Of a stretch of 64,000 bases of DNA, positions 30,132-38,465 are shown piece by piece; the first letter of the stretch is position 1; every line of letters begins with the position of its first letter. Below the pieces are notes generated by a model, which was not told the DNA's origin, did no database searches, and saw only the letters and a list, made by a program, of their open reading frames with translations. A program made the position numbers and the translations under genes. Source of the stretch: Campylobacter sp. (GTDB taxonomy: Bacteria; Campylobacterota; Campylobacteria; Campylobacterales; Campylobacteraceae); NCBI RefSeq assembly GCF_020024835.1, contig NZ_JAHHTD010000003.1, forward strand, positions 1 to 64,000, written 5' to 3'.

Positions 30132-30983
30132 TTAATCTAAAATATGTAACATTTCTTCAATTTGGCTTTCATCTTTAAAATTAATTATTATTTTGGAATT
30201 TTTAATACTAGATTTAAAACCAAGTAATTTAAGTTTAACTTGCAAATTTTTCATTGCTACAGGTAATTGTTTATCACAAACATCTAATTTCGTATCAACA
30301 TTTACACTTTTAAAATTTTTAATCAACTTTTCAGTATCTCTTACGTTTAATTTTTGTCCAATAATTGTATCTACAATAGTTTTTTCATCTTCTTTGTCAA
30401 GTCCAACTAAAACTTTTGCATGACCTTGAGATAGCTTACCTTCTATAATTAAATTTTGTGTTTGTTCATTTAAATTTAGTAATCTCAAAGTATTTGTAAT
30501 TTGCGATCTTGATTTGTGTATAATGTCTGAAAGTTTTTCTTGAGTGATATGATAAATATCTAATAATTCTTTATAAGAATAAGCTAATTCAATAGGATTT
30601 AAATTTTCTCTTTGAATATTTTCAATTAAAGCTAATTCTCTTAATTTTACTTCATCTACATCAAGAATAATAGCTTTAATTTTATCATAAGCTAAAATCT
30701 TATATGCTCTAAATCTTCTTTCACCGGCTATTAAAATATAAGAATCCTCATCTTTTTTTAAAACTACAATAGGTTGTAACAGACCATATTCTTTAATAGA
30801 ATTTGCAAGTTCATCTAAAGCTTGTTGATCAAATTTTTTCCTTGGTTGATAAGGATTAGGAATGATTGTATTAATATCCAACATTTCAATTTTATTATTA
30901 AAACCGAGTTCTTTTTCGTAGGCTTCACTAATATCTTCTAAAATAGTATTTAAACCTCTTCCTAAAGCTCTTTTTTTTGCCAT
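30132..30983 (-). CDS. parB: Chromosome-partitioning protein ParB
   Basis: 283 residues. The N-terminal KRALGRGLNTILED and the ParB box motifs IIPNPYQPRKKFDQQALDELANSIKEYGLLQPI and LIAGERRFRAYK (CTPase pocket) are clear. An HTH segment (TQEKLSDIIHKSRSQITNTLRLLNL) follows. It binds parS sites near the origin and loads SMC. parA is 3 nt upstream. No parS site was recognised in the window. Confidence 0.96.
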   Translation of the reverse strand: MAKKRALGRGLNTILEDISEAYEKELGFNNKIEMLDINTIIPNPYQPRKKFDQQALDELANSIKEYGLLQPIVVLKKDEDSYILIAGERRFRAYKILAYDKIKAIILDVDEVKLRELALIENIQRENLNPIELAYSYKELLDIYHITQEKLSDIIHKSRSQITNTLRLLNLNEQTQNLIIEGKLSQGHAKVLVGLDKEDEKTIVDTIIGQKLNVRDTEKLIKNFKSVNVDTKLDVCDKQLPVAMKNLQVKLKLLGFKSSIKNSKIIINFKDESQIEEMLHILD

Positions 30984-30986
30984 AAA

Positions 30987-31772
30987 TTATCCTATTAAAA
31001 TTGATTGAGCTAAGCTTTGATATGCTAAAGAACCAGGAGATTTTATATCATAAAGTATAATAGGTTTGCCATAACTTGGGCTTTCTGCCAACTTAACATT
31101 TCTTGGAATAATGATAAAATCATCTTCACTTTCACTTGTTTTAAATAATTTTTGTTTAAAATTTTGCTTTAAATCTTCCATAGTATCTTTAGAAAGATTA
31201 TTTTGTGAGCTATACATTGTAGGTAAAAAACCCTTGATTTTAAGCTTTGGATTTATACTTTTTTTTACGAATTTAATGGTATTTAATACCATCGCAACTC
31301 CTTCAAGTGCGTAAAATTCGCATTGTATAGGGATAATAACACTATCGCTAGCTGCAAAAGCATTGACCGTAATGCTACCAAGTGCTGGTGGAGAGTCTAT
31401 AATAATGAAATCATAATCATCTGCAACTTCTTTTAATTTTTCACGCAATATAGTTCTATATTCTTTATTATCCTCGACCATTTCTTGCTCAATACCTACT
31501 AGCGAAATATTTGAAGGTGCTAAATATAATTGTGATAATTCTGTCTTCAAAATAATTTCAGAAAGTTTTTTTCTACCTATGAAAACATGATAAATATTGT
31601 ATTCATAATTACTCCTATTAAAACCAAGTCCAGTAGTAGCATTAGCTTGTGGATCAATATCTATTAAAAGTATTTTTTTTTCAGCCACAGCTAAAGACGC
31701 TGCTAAATTTATAGCTGTTGTGGTTTTGCCAACACCACCTTTTTGATTTGCTATAGTTATTATTTCACTCAT
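30987..31772 (-). CDS. parA: Chromosome-partitioning ATPase ParA
   Basis: 261 residues. The deviant Walker A KGGVGKTT, switch II IIDSPPALG (where DxPP marks the family) and the VIIPIQCEFYALEG segment are intact. It acts with ParB in origin segregation. It overlaps birA by 4 nt and precedes parB by 3 nt. Confidence 0.97.
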   Translation of the reverse strand: MSEIITIANQKGGVGKTTTAINLAASLAVAEKKILLIDIDPQANATTGLGFNRSNYEYNIYHVFIGRKKLSEIILKTELSQLYLAPSNISLVGIEQEMVEDNKEYRTILREKLKEVADDYDFIIIDSPPALGSITVNAFAASDSVIIPIQCEFYALEGVAMVLNTIKFVKKSINPKLKIKGFLPTMYSSQNNLSKDTMEDLKQNFKQKLFKTSESEDDFIIIPRNVKLAESPSYGKPIILYDIKSPGSLAYQSLAQSILIG

Positions 31773-32404
31773 CTTAAACTATATATCCTTTTATTACCTA
31801 ATAATATAGAACCATCTTTATACAGCAAAGCCTCATTTAATGATAAAATATCGCCATTATTGTGTATAAAAAATTTTCTTGACTTTTCAAATTCTAACAT
31901 ATACTTGCTAAAAATATTCTTCCATAAAATTTTCTTTTTTACATATGTAAAATATTCTTCTAAAAGTTCTTTGATATCTATGTCTATATCTAAAATTTCA
32001 GCATTAAAAGGTGCAAATTTTAAATTTATTCCTATGCCTACAATTAAAAAATCATTAATTTTAGAACTCATCAATCCGCCAATTTTTTCCTCATTAATAT
32101 AAAAATCATTAGGCCATTTAATCCAGACTTTAGAACCTTTTTTCACTAAAATTTCTTTCATTAAAAATGCAAAATAAATACTTGCTGAAGCTAATGGCAA
32201 ATCACTTGGCAAATCTTTAATTTTAATGCAAAATGATACGTGCAAATTTCCTCTTTTGCTCTGCCATAAATTTTCTCTACTTCCTATGCCAGCAGTCTGA
32301 AAAAAAGCACAAACTGCACTATTGCAATTTATTTCATTAAAACGAATTTTATCACACAAATATATTTGAGTAGAATCAAGCTCATCAAAATAGGTAATCT
32401 CCAA
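31769..32404 (-). CDS. birA: Biotin--[acetyl-CoA-carboxylase] ligase
   Basis: 211 residues from a TTG start that lies inside the end of fmt (20-bp overlap). The catalytic segments are GIGSRENLWQSKRGNLHVSF (variant of the GRGRxGRxW loop), WIKWPNDFYINEEKIGG and LIVGIGINL. There is no N-terminal HTH, so this is a ligase without repressor function. It attaches biotin to AccB. bioB lies at the far end of this window. Confidence 0.92.
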   Translation of the reverse strand: MEITYFDELDSTQIYLCDKIRFNEINCNSAVCAFFQTAGIGSRENLWQSKRGNLHVSFCIKIKDLPSDLPLASASIYFAFLMKEILVKKGSKVWIKWPNDFYINEEKIGGLMSSKINDFLIVGIGINLKFAPFNAEILDIDIDIKELLEEYFTYVKKKILWKNIFSKYMLEFEKSRKFFIHNNGDILSLNEALLYKDGSILLGNKRIYSLR

Positions 32405-33296
32405 GTTTCAACCTTTTTCCATTTAAATACGTCTTAGCATCTAAGACTTTTTTACCACTTTCTTGTAAAAATTTAATTTTTAAAATACCTTTTTCACAAC
32501 TTAACAAAAAACCTTCATTTGTTATATCTAAAATTCTTTTGCTAGTTTGAATTTTATCTACATCGATAAGTTCAATATCAATAAATTTTAAACCATTTTC
32601 TAAAAAAATTCCTGGCCAAGAATAAAAGGCTAAAAATTTTTGATAAATTGATTTTGCATTATCTAGTCTTATAAGTCCATCTTCTTTTTTAATCTTTCTA
32701 CAAAAACTTACTTGATTTTCATCTTGAATTTTTGGAGTAATCTTATGAAAATGATTTAAAGTATTTACGCAAAGTTTAGCAGCCATATCCGAAAACAAAT
32801 CAAACACTTCATTAGAATTTTTATTTTCTATATCGCATATTACGCTTTCTAAAATGGCACCACTATCAAGTCCTTCTTCCATAAGCATAGTGCAAACTCC
32901 ACTTATTTTGTCGCCGTTTAAAATAGCACTTTGTATAGGACTTGCTCCACGATATTTTGGCAATAAAGAAGCGTGTAAATTTATACAAGGAGCTATATCT
33001 AAAATAGCTTTTGGTAAAATTTTTCCATAAGCAGCAACTATTATAAAATCTGGCTTAAAAGCGTTTAATTGGCTAATTAAATTTTCATCTTTTAAAGTAT
33101 TTGGAGTAAATATTTTTATATTTAGATTGTTTTCTATAATGAATTGCTTAACATTACTTGGAGTTAAAATTTGTTTTCTACCAACTGGTTTATCAGCTTG
33201 AGTTAATACAGCTTGTATATTAAAACCCGCATTGATTAATTCTTTTAAAATACAAGTTGCATAATGTGGAGTTCCCATAAAAATAATATTTTTCAT
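32385..33296 (-). CDS. fmt: Methionyl-tRNA formyltransferase
   Basis: 303 residues. It starts with IIFMGTPHYATCILKELI and contains the formyl-THF-binding core with the catalytic NLHASLLPKYRGASPIQSAILNGD. A C-terminal OB-type domain follows. It formylates initiator Met-tRNA. There is a good AGGA upstream of the ATG. It heads the fmt-birA-parA-parB run and borders the lipoprotein/Xre module at 33297-34069. Confidence 0.96.
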   Translation of the reverse strand: MKNIIFMGTPHYATCILKELINAGFNIQAVLTQADKPVGRKQILTPSNVKQFIIENNLNIKIFTPNTLKDENLISQLNAFKPDFIIVAAYGKILPKAILDIAPCINLHASLLPKYRGASPIQSAILNGDKISGVCTMLMEEGLDSGAILESVICDIENKNSNEVFDLFSDMAAKLCVNTLNHFHKITPKIQDENQVSFCRKIKKEDGLIRLDNAKSIYQKFLAFYSWPGIFLENGLKFIDIELIDVDKIQTSKRILDITNEGFLLSCEKGILKIKFLQESGKKVLDAKTYLNGKRLKLGDYLF

Positions 33297-33302
33297 AATT
33301 TT

Positions 33303-33341
33303 CCTATATCTATAACGAAATAATATTATAATAGATATAGG
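33303..33341. repeat. 11-bp inverted repeat framing the fmt -10 box
   Basis: CCTATATCTAT at 33303-33313 and its exact complement ATAGATATAGG at 33331-33341 are 17 bp apart. The minus-strand TATAAT for fmt (33325-33330) lies just inside the right arm. It could be an operator or, less likely, a weak terminator for the lipoprotein gene that ends at 33355. It has no T run on either side. Confidence 0.5.
33325..33330 (-). promoter_or_regulatory. fmt: Probable -10 box for fmt
   Basis: TATAAT on the minus strand inside TCTATTATAATATT, 28 bases before the fmt ATG. The surrounding dodecamer TCTATTATAATA also occurs in the lipoprotein/Xre intergenic site at 33718. Confidence 0.55.
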
Positions 33342-33354
33342 TAAATTTTACATT

Positions 33355-33702
33355 TTAGTTAAAATTAAAAGTCCAATCCCCGTGGTCGGTTCCAACTTTC
33401 ACTTCTAAAATTTTTTTGCAATTAGTAAGTGGAATATAATCCCAAGTTTCTCCATAAGATAAAGTCTTATTAATTTTTACATTATCTTTATCCAACATTC
33501 CTCCAACTTTACACTTTCCTCTATTTGGAGTAATACTAGTAATATTTACATTATCAACTAAAGAAGTAATATTTAAATACTTAATATTTCTATGTAAAAT
33601 AGGATTGTATTGCTCACTTATAGATACTTCAATTGGAACTTTATCTTCTCCACCACACGCAGCAAAAAATATAGCTACAATAAAAACAAATATTTTTTTC
33701 AT
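33355..33702 (-). CDS. Small predicted lipoprotein of unknown function
   Basis: 115 residues from the ATG at 33702 with AGGAG four bases upstream; a longer reading to 33753 crosses the operator and promoter. The signal peptide ends in a lipobox (IFFAAC, lipidated Cys16). The mature part is mostly beta-like and has two cysteines (Cys64, Cys95) that could form a disulphide. It ends in WTFNFN after GDW. The family was not recognised. It is divergent from an Xre-type regulator. The pair stands where C. jejuni has proB, from memory. Confidence 0.72.
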   Translation of the reverse strand: MKKIFVFIVAIFFAACGGEDKVPIEVSISEQYNPILHRNIKYLNITSLVDNVNITSITPNRGKCKVGGMLDKDNVKINKTLSYGETWDYIPLTNCKKILEVKVGTDHGDWTFNFN

Positions 33703-33717
33703 TAATCTCCTTTTTAA

Positions 33718-33734
33718 TCTATTATAATAGAGTG
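33718..33734. promoter_or_regulatory. Putative operator, proximal to the lipoprotein gene
   Basis: TCTATTATAATAGAGTG contains the perfect 12-bp palindrome CTATTATAATAG. It is repeated almost exactly 50 bp away (33768-33784). It starts 7 bp downstream of the minus-strand TATAAT at 33742-33747, a position where a bound repressor would block lipoprotein transcription. Confidence 0.5.
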
Positions 33735-33741
33735 AAATAAA

Positions 33742-33747
33742 ATTATA
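33742..33747 (-). promoter_or_regulatory. -10 box candidate for the lipoprotein gene
   Basis: TATAAT on the minus strand (TTTATAATTTTATT), 40 bases before the ATG at 33702. The operator-like repeat 33718-33734 covers the expected transcription start. Confidence 0.45.
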
Positions 33748-33754
33748 AATCAAA

Positions 33755-33760
33755 TATACT
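33755..33760 (+). promoter_or_regulatory. -10 box candidate for the Xre regulator gene
   Basis: TATACT on the plus strand, 7 bp upstream of the second operator-like repeat. An alternative TATAAT at 33770-33775 lies inside that repeat but would leave almost no leader before the TTG at 33793. Confidence 0.4.
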
Positions 33761-33767
33761 TAAAAAA

Positions 33768-33784
33768 TCTATAATAATAGAGTG
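33768..33784. promoter_or_regulatory. Putative operator, proximal to the regulator gene
   Basis: TCTATAATAATAGAGTG differs from the first repeat (33718-33734) at two positions near the centre. It is an imperfect palindrome (CTAT-N4-ATAG). It lies just upstream of the regulator's start and 7 bp downstream of its TATACT box. Confidence 0.5.
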
Positions 33785-33792
33785 GATATATT

Positions 33793-34032
33793 TTGATTTA
33801 CGAATTTAATAAAAATGAAATTAATTTATTTCATAAACAAATTGCACAAAATGTAGCTAAAATTAGAAAAGAAAAAGGTTATTCCCAATTGGAACTTAGT
33901 TTGGCTATAGGATATAAATCTGTTTCATTAGTAAGTGGAGCAGAAGCTGGATACAAAAATATCCATTATAATATCGAACACTTATATAAAATTGCAAAAA
34001 TCTTGGAAGTAGATCTTAAAGAATTTTTCTAA
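33793..34032 (+). CDS. Xre-type helix-turn-helix regulator
   Basis: 79 residues from a TTG start; no ATG is available in this frame. The HTH_3 fold is visible: IAQNVAKIRKEKGYSQLELSLAIGYKSVSLVSGAEAG, then helices to LYKIAKILEVDLKEFF. The recognition-helix region (KSVSLVSGAEAG) is close to the usual VSRIEKG pattern but with an unusual SGAEAG. No second domain is present. It probably represses its own gene and the divergent lipoprotein gene through the two palindromic repeats; that is an inference. It runs convergently into obgE with a 37-bp gap. Confidence 0.75.
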   Translation: MIYEFNKNEINLFHKQIAQNVAKIRKEKGYSQLELSLAIGYKSVSLVSGAEAGYKNIHYNIEHLYKIAKILEVDLKEFF

Positions 34033-34069
34033 ATTTTTTAATTTAAATCATTATACACTCTGTCTTTAT

Positions 34070-35104
34070 TTAAATATTTCTATTTTTTTTAACTTCTTCT
34101 AAAAGCATAAATTTAAGTTCTTTTAAACCTGTCTTTTCTAAACTTGAAACCTTAACAAAAAAACTTTGCGGATTATTTTGCTCTTTTAAGTATATAGAAA
34201 GTTCATCAAAATCAAGGTTTATTTTTTGTGCAAATTCTTCACCTAAATTTACACTATCACTCTTTGAAAGTATGATTGCAAATTTTCTATTAAAAAGTTT
34301 ATTAGAAAATTTTTCAAGCTCTTTTCTTAAAATTATAAATTGATCTTTTAAGCTTATATCTCTTAAAGGATCTAAAACAAAAAGTAAAAATGAAGTGCGT
34401 TCAATATGCCTTAAAAATTCAAGTCCTAAACCTTTACCAAGGCTTGCACCTTCAATAATACCTGGAATATCAGCCATTACAAAGGAATTATAATCATCAA
34501 CTTCCACCATACCAAGTTTTGGAGTTAATGTTGTAAATTCATAATTAGCAATCTCTGGACGAGCATTTGATACAACACTTATAAGCGTTGATTTGCCAAC
34601 ATTTGGAAAGCCAACAAGCCCGACATCAGCTATAAGTTTAAGTTCTAAACGCACATTAAGAGTTTTGCCTGTTATACCTGCTTGGGCATAATCTGGACGC
34701 TGATTGGTGGAATTTTTAAAATGTGTATTGCCAAGTCCTCCTTTTCCACCTTTTAAAAATAATTCTTTTTGTCCTTCAACTAGCATATCAAGCAAAACTT
34801 CTCCACTATTAGCGTCAATGACTTGAGTTCCTTGTGGGACAATTAATTCTAAATCTTCTCCACGCTTGCCGTTTTTATTACGTCCAAGTCCTGGATAACC
34901 ATTTTGAGCTTTTAACTCTTTCTTTCCTTTAAAATGTGCTAAAGTATGAGTATTATTATCGCAAATAAAATAAACACTGCCACCATTTCCGCCATCACCA
35001 CCATCAGGGCCACCCAATGGCACGTGCTTTTCTCTACGAAAACTTACAGCCCCTTTACCACCATTTCCAGAACTTAGAGTTAATTTAACATTATCTATAA
35101 ACAT
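34070..35104 (-). CDS. obgE: Obg family GTPase
   Basis: 344 residues. The glycine-rich Obg fold is at about 1-157 ([32 protein letters not shown]). The G domain then has GFPNVGKST (G1), [10 protein letters not shown] (G3) and ILSKSDSV (NKxD-like, with Ser for Asn). It acts in 50S maturation and stress responses. The gene lies downstream of rplU-rpmA, the usual order. Confidence 0.96.
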   Translation of the reverse strand: MFIDNVKLTLSSGNGGKGAVSFRREKHVPLGGPDGGDGGNGGSVYFICDNNTHTLAHFKGKKELKAQNGYPGLGRNKNGKRGEDLELIVPQGTQVIDANSGEVLLDMLVEGQKELFLKGGKGGLGNTHFKNSTNQRPDYAQAGITGKTLNVRLELKLIADVGLVGFPNVGKSTLISVVSNARPEIANYEFTTLTPKLGMVEVDDYNSFVMADIPGIIEGASLGKGLGLEFLRHIERTSFLLFVLDPLRDISLKDQFIILRKELEKFSNKLFNRKFAIILSKSDSVNLGEEFAQKINLDFDELSIYLKEQNNPQSFFVKVSSLEKTGLKELKFMLLEEVKKNRNI

Positions 35105-35192
35105 ACGATCACCAAATGAAAAATTCTAAAAGATATTACAACTTTTAATACTTTAAAGTTTAAGCGAAGAAAAGGCTACAATGTAGCCTTAA

Positions 35193-35447
35193 TTATGCAG
35201 GATAAACAGAAACTTTCTTTCTATTTTTATCTTTTCTTTCAAATTTTACAAAACCATCGATTAAAGCAAAAATAGTATGGTCTTTTCCTATACCTACATT
35301 ATTGCCTGCGTGAGTTGCTGTTCCTCTTTGGCGAATAATAATATTGCCAGCACGAACAAATTCTCCACCAAATTTTTTAACACCTAGACGACGTCCTATG
35401 GAATCACGATTATTTTGAGTTGAACCTTGACCTTTCTTGTGTGCCAT
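35193..35447 (-). CDS. rpmA: 50S ribosomal protein L27
   Basis: 84 residues with a full match to the L27 pattern: [62 protein letters not shown]. The N-terminus starts AHKKG with no leader requiring cleavage. It follows rplU after 10 nt. Confidence 0.98.
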   Translation of the reverse strand: MAHKKGQGSTQNNRDSIGRRLGVKKFGGEFVRAGNIIIRQRGTATHAGNNVGIGKDHTIFALIDGFVKFERKDKNRKKVSVYPA

Positions 35448-35457
35448 TCTTTACTCC

Positions 35458-35766
35458 TTAAGCTTTAATATCTACTACTCTAACGCGAGTAAATTGTCTT
35501 CTAAAACCGCGTTTTAATTTCGAGTCTTTTCTACGTCTTTTTTTATAAATTACAACTTTTTTATCTTTTCCATGAGTAATCACTTCTAAAATAACTTTTG
35601 CACCCGCAACAAAAGGCACACCTACCTTTAATTCTTTATCGCATATAGCAAGAACTTCACTTACTTCTACGCTTGATTTTATTTCAGCTTCAAAACGATC
35701 TAACTTGAGTTCATCACCTTGACTTACTCTGTATTGTTTTCCGCTGTGTTTTATAATAGCATACAT
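35458..35766 (-). CDS. rplU: 50S ribosomal protein L21
   Basis: 102 residues from the ATG at 35766 ([14 protein letters not shown], the family start). The longer reading to 35823 adds an unrelated leader. The ending [24 protein letters not shown] is typical. It is first in the rplU-rpmA-obgE order. Confidence 0.97.
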   Translation of the reverse strand: MYAIIKHSGKQYRVSQGDELKLDRFEAEIKSSVEVSEVLAICDKELKVGVPFVAGAKVILEVITHGKDKKVVIYKKRRRKDSKLKRGFRRQFTRVRVVDIKA

Positions 35767-35856
35767 ACAGCTATCCTTTCTAAATATATTTTGGTAGCAC
35801 CATAAAGCATTATGTATAAACATAAATTTTAAAAGCTTTAGTGGTTAAAACTTGTG

Positions 35857-35862
35857 ATTATA
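35857..35862 (-). promoter_or_regulatory. rplU: -10 box of the rplU-rpmA promoter
   Basis: TATAAT on the minus strand in AAGTATAATCACAAG, preceded by an A9 run. It lies 91 bases before the L21 ATG, so the leader is long enough to carry an autoregulatory site, though none was identified. Confidence 0.55.
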
Positions 35863-35888
35863 CTTATTTTTTTTTAAATTTTGGTTAA

Positions 35889-37049
35889 TTACCAGCCTAA
35901 ATTTATCGTTCCATTTTGATTTACACTATGTTGCTTTTGCATTCCTACATCACTATCATCTAAAGGTCTGCAAATATCACCTTTTTTAACACTTCCTTCA
36001 ATAATTTTTGCATAAGAAAGTTTAGGAGTTGGGCGAATCACTTGAACTTTTCCGCTTTTGGTTTCTATTCTTGCTGTATTTTCTTTTGTATAAGAATCTT
36101 TTACAATTTCACCTAAAGAATAACACTCATAAATATCATCATTATTTAGAGTTTGTGAAAATACAACTTCATTGTTTTGAACACTTGCAATTTTTAATGG
36201 ATAAATAGCATTTAAAATATCATCTGAAATTTTCTTTGCTATTTTTTTACTTAATTTTTCATTAGCTACTAAAGAATTATTCTTAATAGAAGCTGACATG
36301 GTTAAAGTATTTGAAAATTTAATCTCTCTTGTAGCAAATAGCAATACCCTATAATCAATTACAATTTCAATTTTATTTTTATTGTTATTAGCTACAGCGT
36401 CTATACCACTAACATTAAATAATAATATATAATCAGTTGCTAAAACATTTTTTAGCTTGTAAATTTCATCAGAATTAGTATCGCTTGATTTGATAAGGGA
36501 TTTTTCCATTTCATAATACCCTTTAGAATCTCTATCTAAGACATTAAATTTTCTACTTTGAAGCAAATTAGTGATAATTTTTTGTTGCAAAACATTTCCA
36601 AGTTCTTGGTATTTAGAAGAGGTATTAAACACCGTAATACTTCTTCTACTATCTGGTTTATGACCTGGGATATCATAGTATTTCTTAGTTGAAGTTTTAT
36701 ATACAATTACTTCTGCAACATAATTTCCATTTTCATCTTTAGTAACATTATTTACATCATAACTATCAACCTTGCCTTTAGTTGCTTTTACAATTTTTTC
36801 TTTATACATATCAACAATATTTGTATTTTGACTATCAGAATAAGAAGCAACAAAAGTTTGTTTTAAGGAGCTTATATTAACGCCATTTATTTTACCAATT
36901 GCTTCTATTAATGCGTTATTAATAGCTTCTTCTCTAGTAAGACCACTACCTTCTCCTGTGCTTGACTTTGTAGAAACAGAAGTTACAACTTTAGCTTCAA
37001 GATTTAAAAATATAAATAATATAAAAATAATCGCTTTTAGAGTATTCAT
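35889..37049 (-). CDS. FlgT/CsgG-like periplasmic protein
   Basis: 386 residues with a signal peptide (IIFILFIFLNLEAK). Residues about 25-110 resemble the FlgT N-terminal domain (GEGSGLTREEAINNALIEAIGKINGV). The middle (about 140-290) looks CsgG/TolB-N-like (SITVFNTSSKYQELGNVLQQKIITNLLQSRKFNVLDRDS). The end has an SH3-like FlgT C-domain pattern (ARIETKSGKVQVI..KGDICRPL). The domain likeness is my reading, not a search. It lies last in a five-gene envelope operon. Confidence 0.7.
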   Translation of the reverse strand: MNTLKAIIFILFIFLNLEAKVVTSVSTKSSTGEGSGLTREEAINNALIEAIGKINGVNISSLKQTFVASYSDSQNTNIVDMYKEKIVKATKGKVDSYDVNNVTKDENGNYVAEVIVYKTSTKKYYDIPGHKPDSRRSITVFNTSSKYQELGNVLQQKIITNLLQSRKFNVLDRDSKGYYEMEKSLIKSSDTNSDEIYKLKNVLATDYILLFNVSGIDAVANNNKNKIEIVIDYRVLLFATREIKFSNTLTMSASIKNNSLVANEKLSKKIAKKISDDILNAIYPLKIASVQNNEVVFSQTLNNDDIYECYSLGEIVKDSYTKENTARIETKSGKVQVIRPTPKLSYAKIIEGSVKKGDICRPLDDSDVGMQKQHSVNQNGTINLGW

Positions 37050-37057
37050 TCTTATCC

Positions 37058-38410
37058 TTAAAAATCGTCTAAAGTATTCACAATTCTAGATTTTCTATCT
37101 TCGACACTAGAAGGTTTTTTGATAACTTCTGTATTAGTATCTTGTTTTGATTTTATAGGAGATACAGCATTGGTTGTATTTACATAATTTGCATAAGAAT
37201 ATACACGTACAGCACCAACATAATTATTACCATTTTTATCAGTATAAGACCATCTTTTTATGGTTCTTATACCTCTTAAATTACCTTTAGTGGAAGTTGT
37301 TACCTTTTTAATAGTTTTATCTATTATATCCTTTATAACATCTTCTGTAATTTGCTCAGAACCATCACTAGTTTTAATAGTTTGTTTTATAGTTTTTTTT
37401 ATAGAATCTCCCGTTTGTCTTTCATCTCTTAAGCTAACTTGAGTATTAACAAATTCTCTAATAGCTACATCTGCTTCAGATATAGCACTTTCTTGGGCAT
37501 TTAATTTAATACGATTTACAATATTACTATCATTAGATGTTTTATTATAGCCCCAATTTCCATAGCTGATAATCAAAGGTTCTCCGTTTTCATCATACAC
37601 CATACGAATTCCATATTCATTGATATAACCTTGAGTATCTTTTGGTAAAAATTCTTTAATAGGACTCCCTTTTCCTTTTATACTAGGAGTACGATTTTTT
37701 TGTATATCATCTGCAAACATTCGAGTTTTATCAGAAACTACTGCAATAACACCGACTTGATAATCTTCTCCATCACTTGTTTTTGTTACAAAAGTTTGCA
37801 CAGGAACAAGACCGCTCATAGAGCCAAAAGCACTTATTATAGTTTTACTTATAAATTCATCTCTAAAAATTTCTTTTTTTCTCTCTTCTGTTAGTCCTTG
37901 AACATTCACACCTAACTCTTGCAAAGCTTTATCTAATTTTGCACCAGCTAATTGTGTTACTTTATCCATAATTTGAGACAAAGCGCCTCCTTTTGGAAGC
38001 TCTTCAAATTCTTTATTATTAGATGAGCTATCATCATAGAAATTAGATATTTTTTGATTTGCTATTCTTCCAAATGCATCTTTAATAAAATTTGATTGAA
38101 TAGATTGCATAGCTCTTCTGTAGGCTAAATTTACTGCTTTAGCAAAATTCTTCGGATCATCTATAACTACAGAATTGCCTGTATAGAATGTTCTACCATT
38201 TTTAGTTTCTCCATAAGTTATACCTTGATTGCTTTCATACTCATCAAAATAATCTTGAGCTGTCTTATTTTTATTTTCTTTGTTTTCTATTGGAATATTC
38301 ATTTCATTTTGAATTTTTACATCTTCTTGAGTAATCTCTATTTGTGGAGTAGCTTGAGCATAAAGAAAGCTTGCTACTAACAATGAACCAATAATAAATC
38401 TTTTTTTCAT
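37058..38410 (-). CDS. Periplasmic protein of unknown function (operon with LpoB-like gene)
   Basis: 450 residues with a signal peptide (FIIGSLLVASFLYAQ). It has no membrane segment beyond that. It includes AVNLAYRRAMQSIQSNFIKDAFGRIANQ and, in the second half, repeated beta-type segments such as IKRWSYTDKNGNNYVGAVRVYSYA. No enzyme motif was recognised. It lies 8 nt before the FlgT-like gene and about 55 bp after the LpoB-like gene, and a homologue is in the same place in C. jejuni, from memory. Confidence 0.7.
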   Translation of the reverse strand: MKKRFIIGSLLVASFLYAQATPQIEITQEDVKIQNEMNIPIENKENKNKTAQDYFDEYESNQGITYGETKNGRTFYTGNSVVIDDPKNFAKAVNLAYRRAMQSIQSNFIKDAFGRIANQKISNFYDDSSSNNKEFEELPKGGALSQIMDKVTQLAGAKLDKALQELGVNVQGLTEERKKEIFRDEFISKTIISAFGSMSGLVPVQTFVTKTSDGEDYQVGVIAVVSDKTRMFADDIQKNRTPSIKGKGSPIKEFLPKDTQGYINEYGIRMVYDENGEPLIISYGNWGYNKTSNDSNIVNRIKLNAQESAISEADVAIREFVNTQVSLRDERQTGDSIKKTIKQTIKTSDGSEQITEDVIKDIIDKTIKKVTTSTKGNLRGIRTIKRWSYTDKNGNNYVGAVRVYSYANYVNTTNAVSPIKSKQDTNTEVIKKPSSVEDRKSRIVNTLDDF

Positions 38411-38465
38411 TTTCTACCCTTGTCAAATAATTTCTTAAGTTTAAAAATTTGTATAGAACAAATTA

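Noticed and set aside
33355..34032. Lipoprotein plus Xre pair as a toxin-antitoxin system
   Set aside because: The genes are divergent rather than an operon, and the partner has a lipoprotein signal, so it is exported rather than a cytoplasmic toxin.
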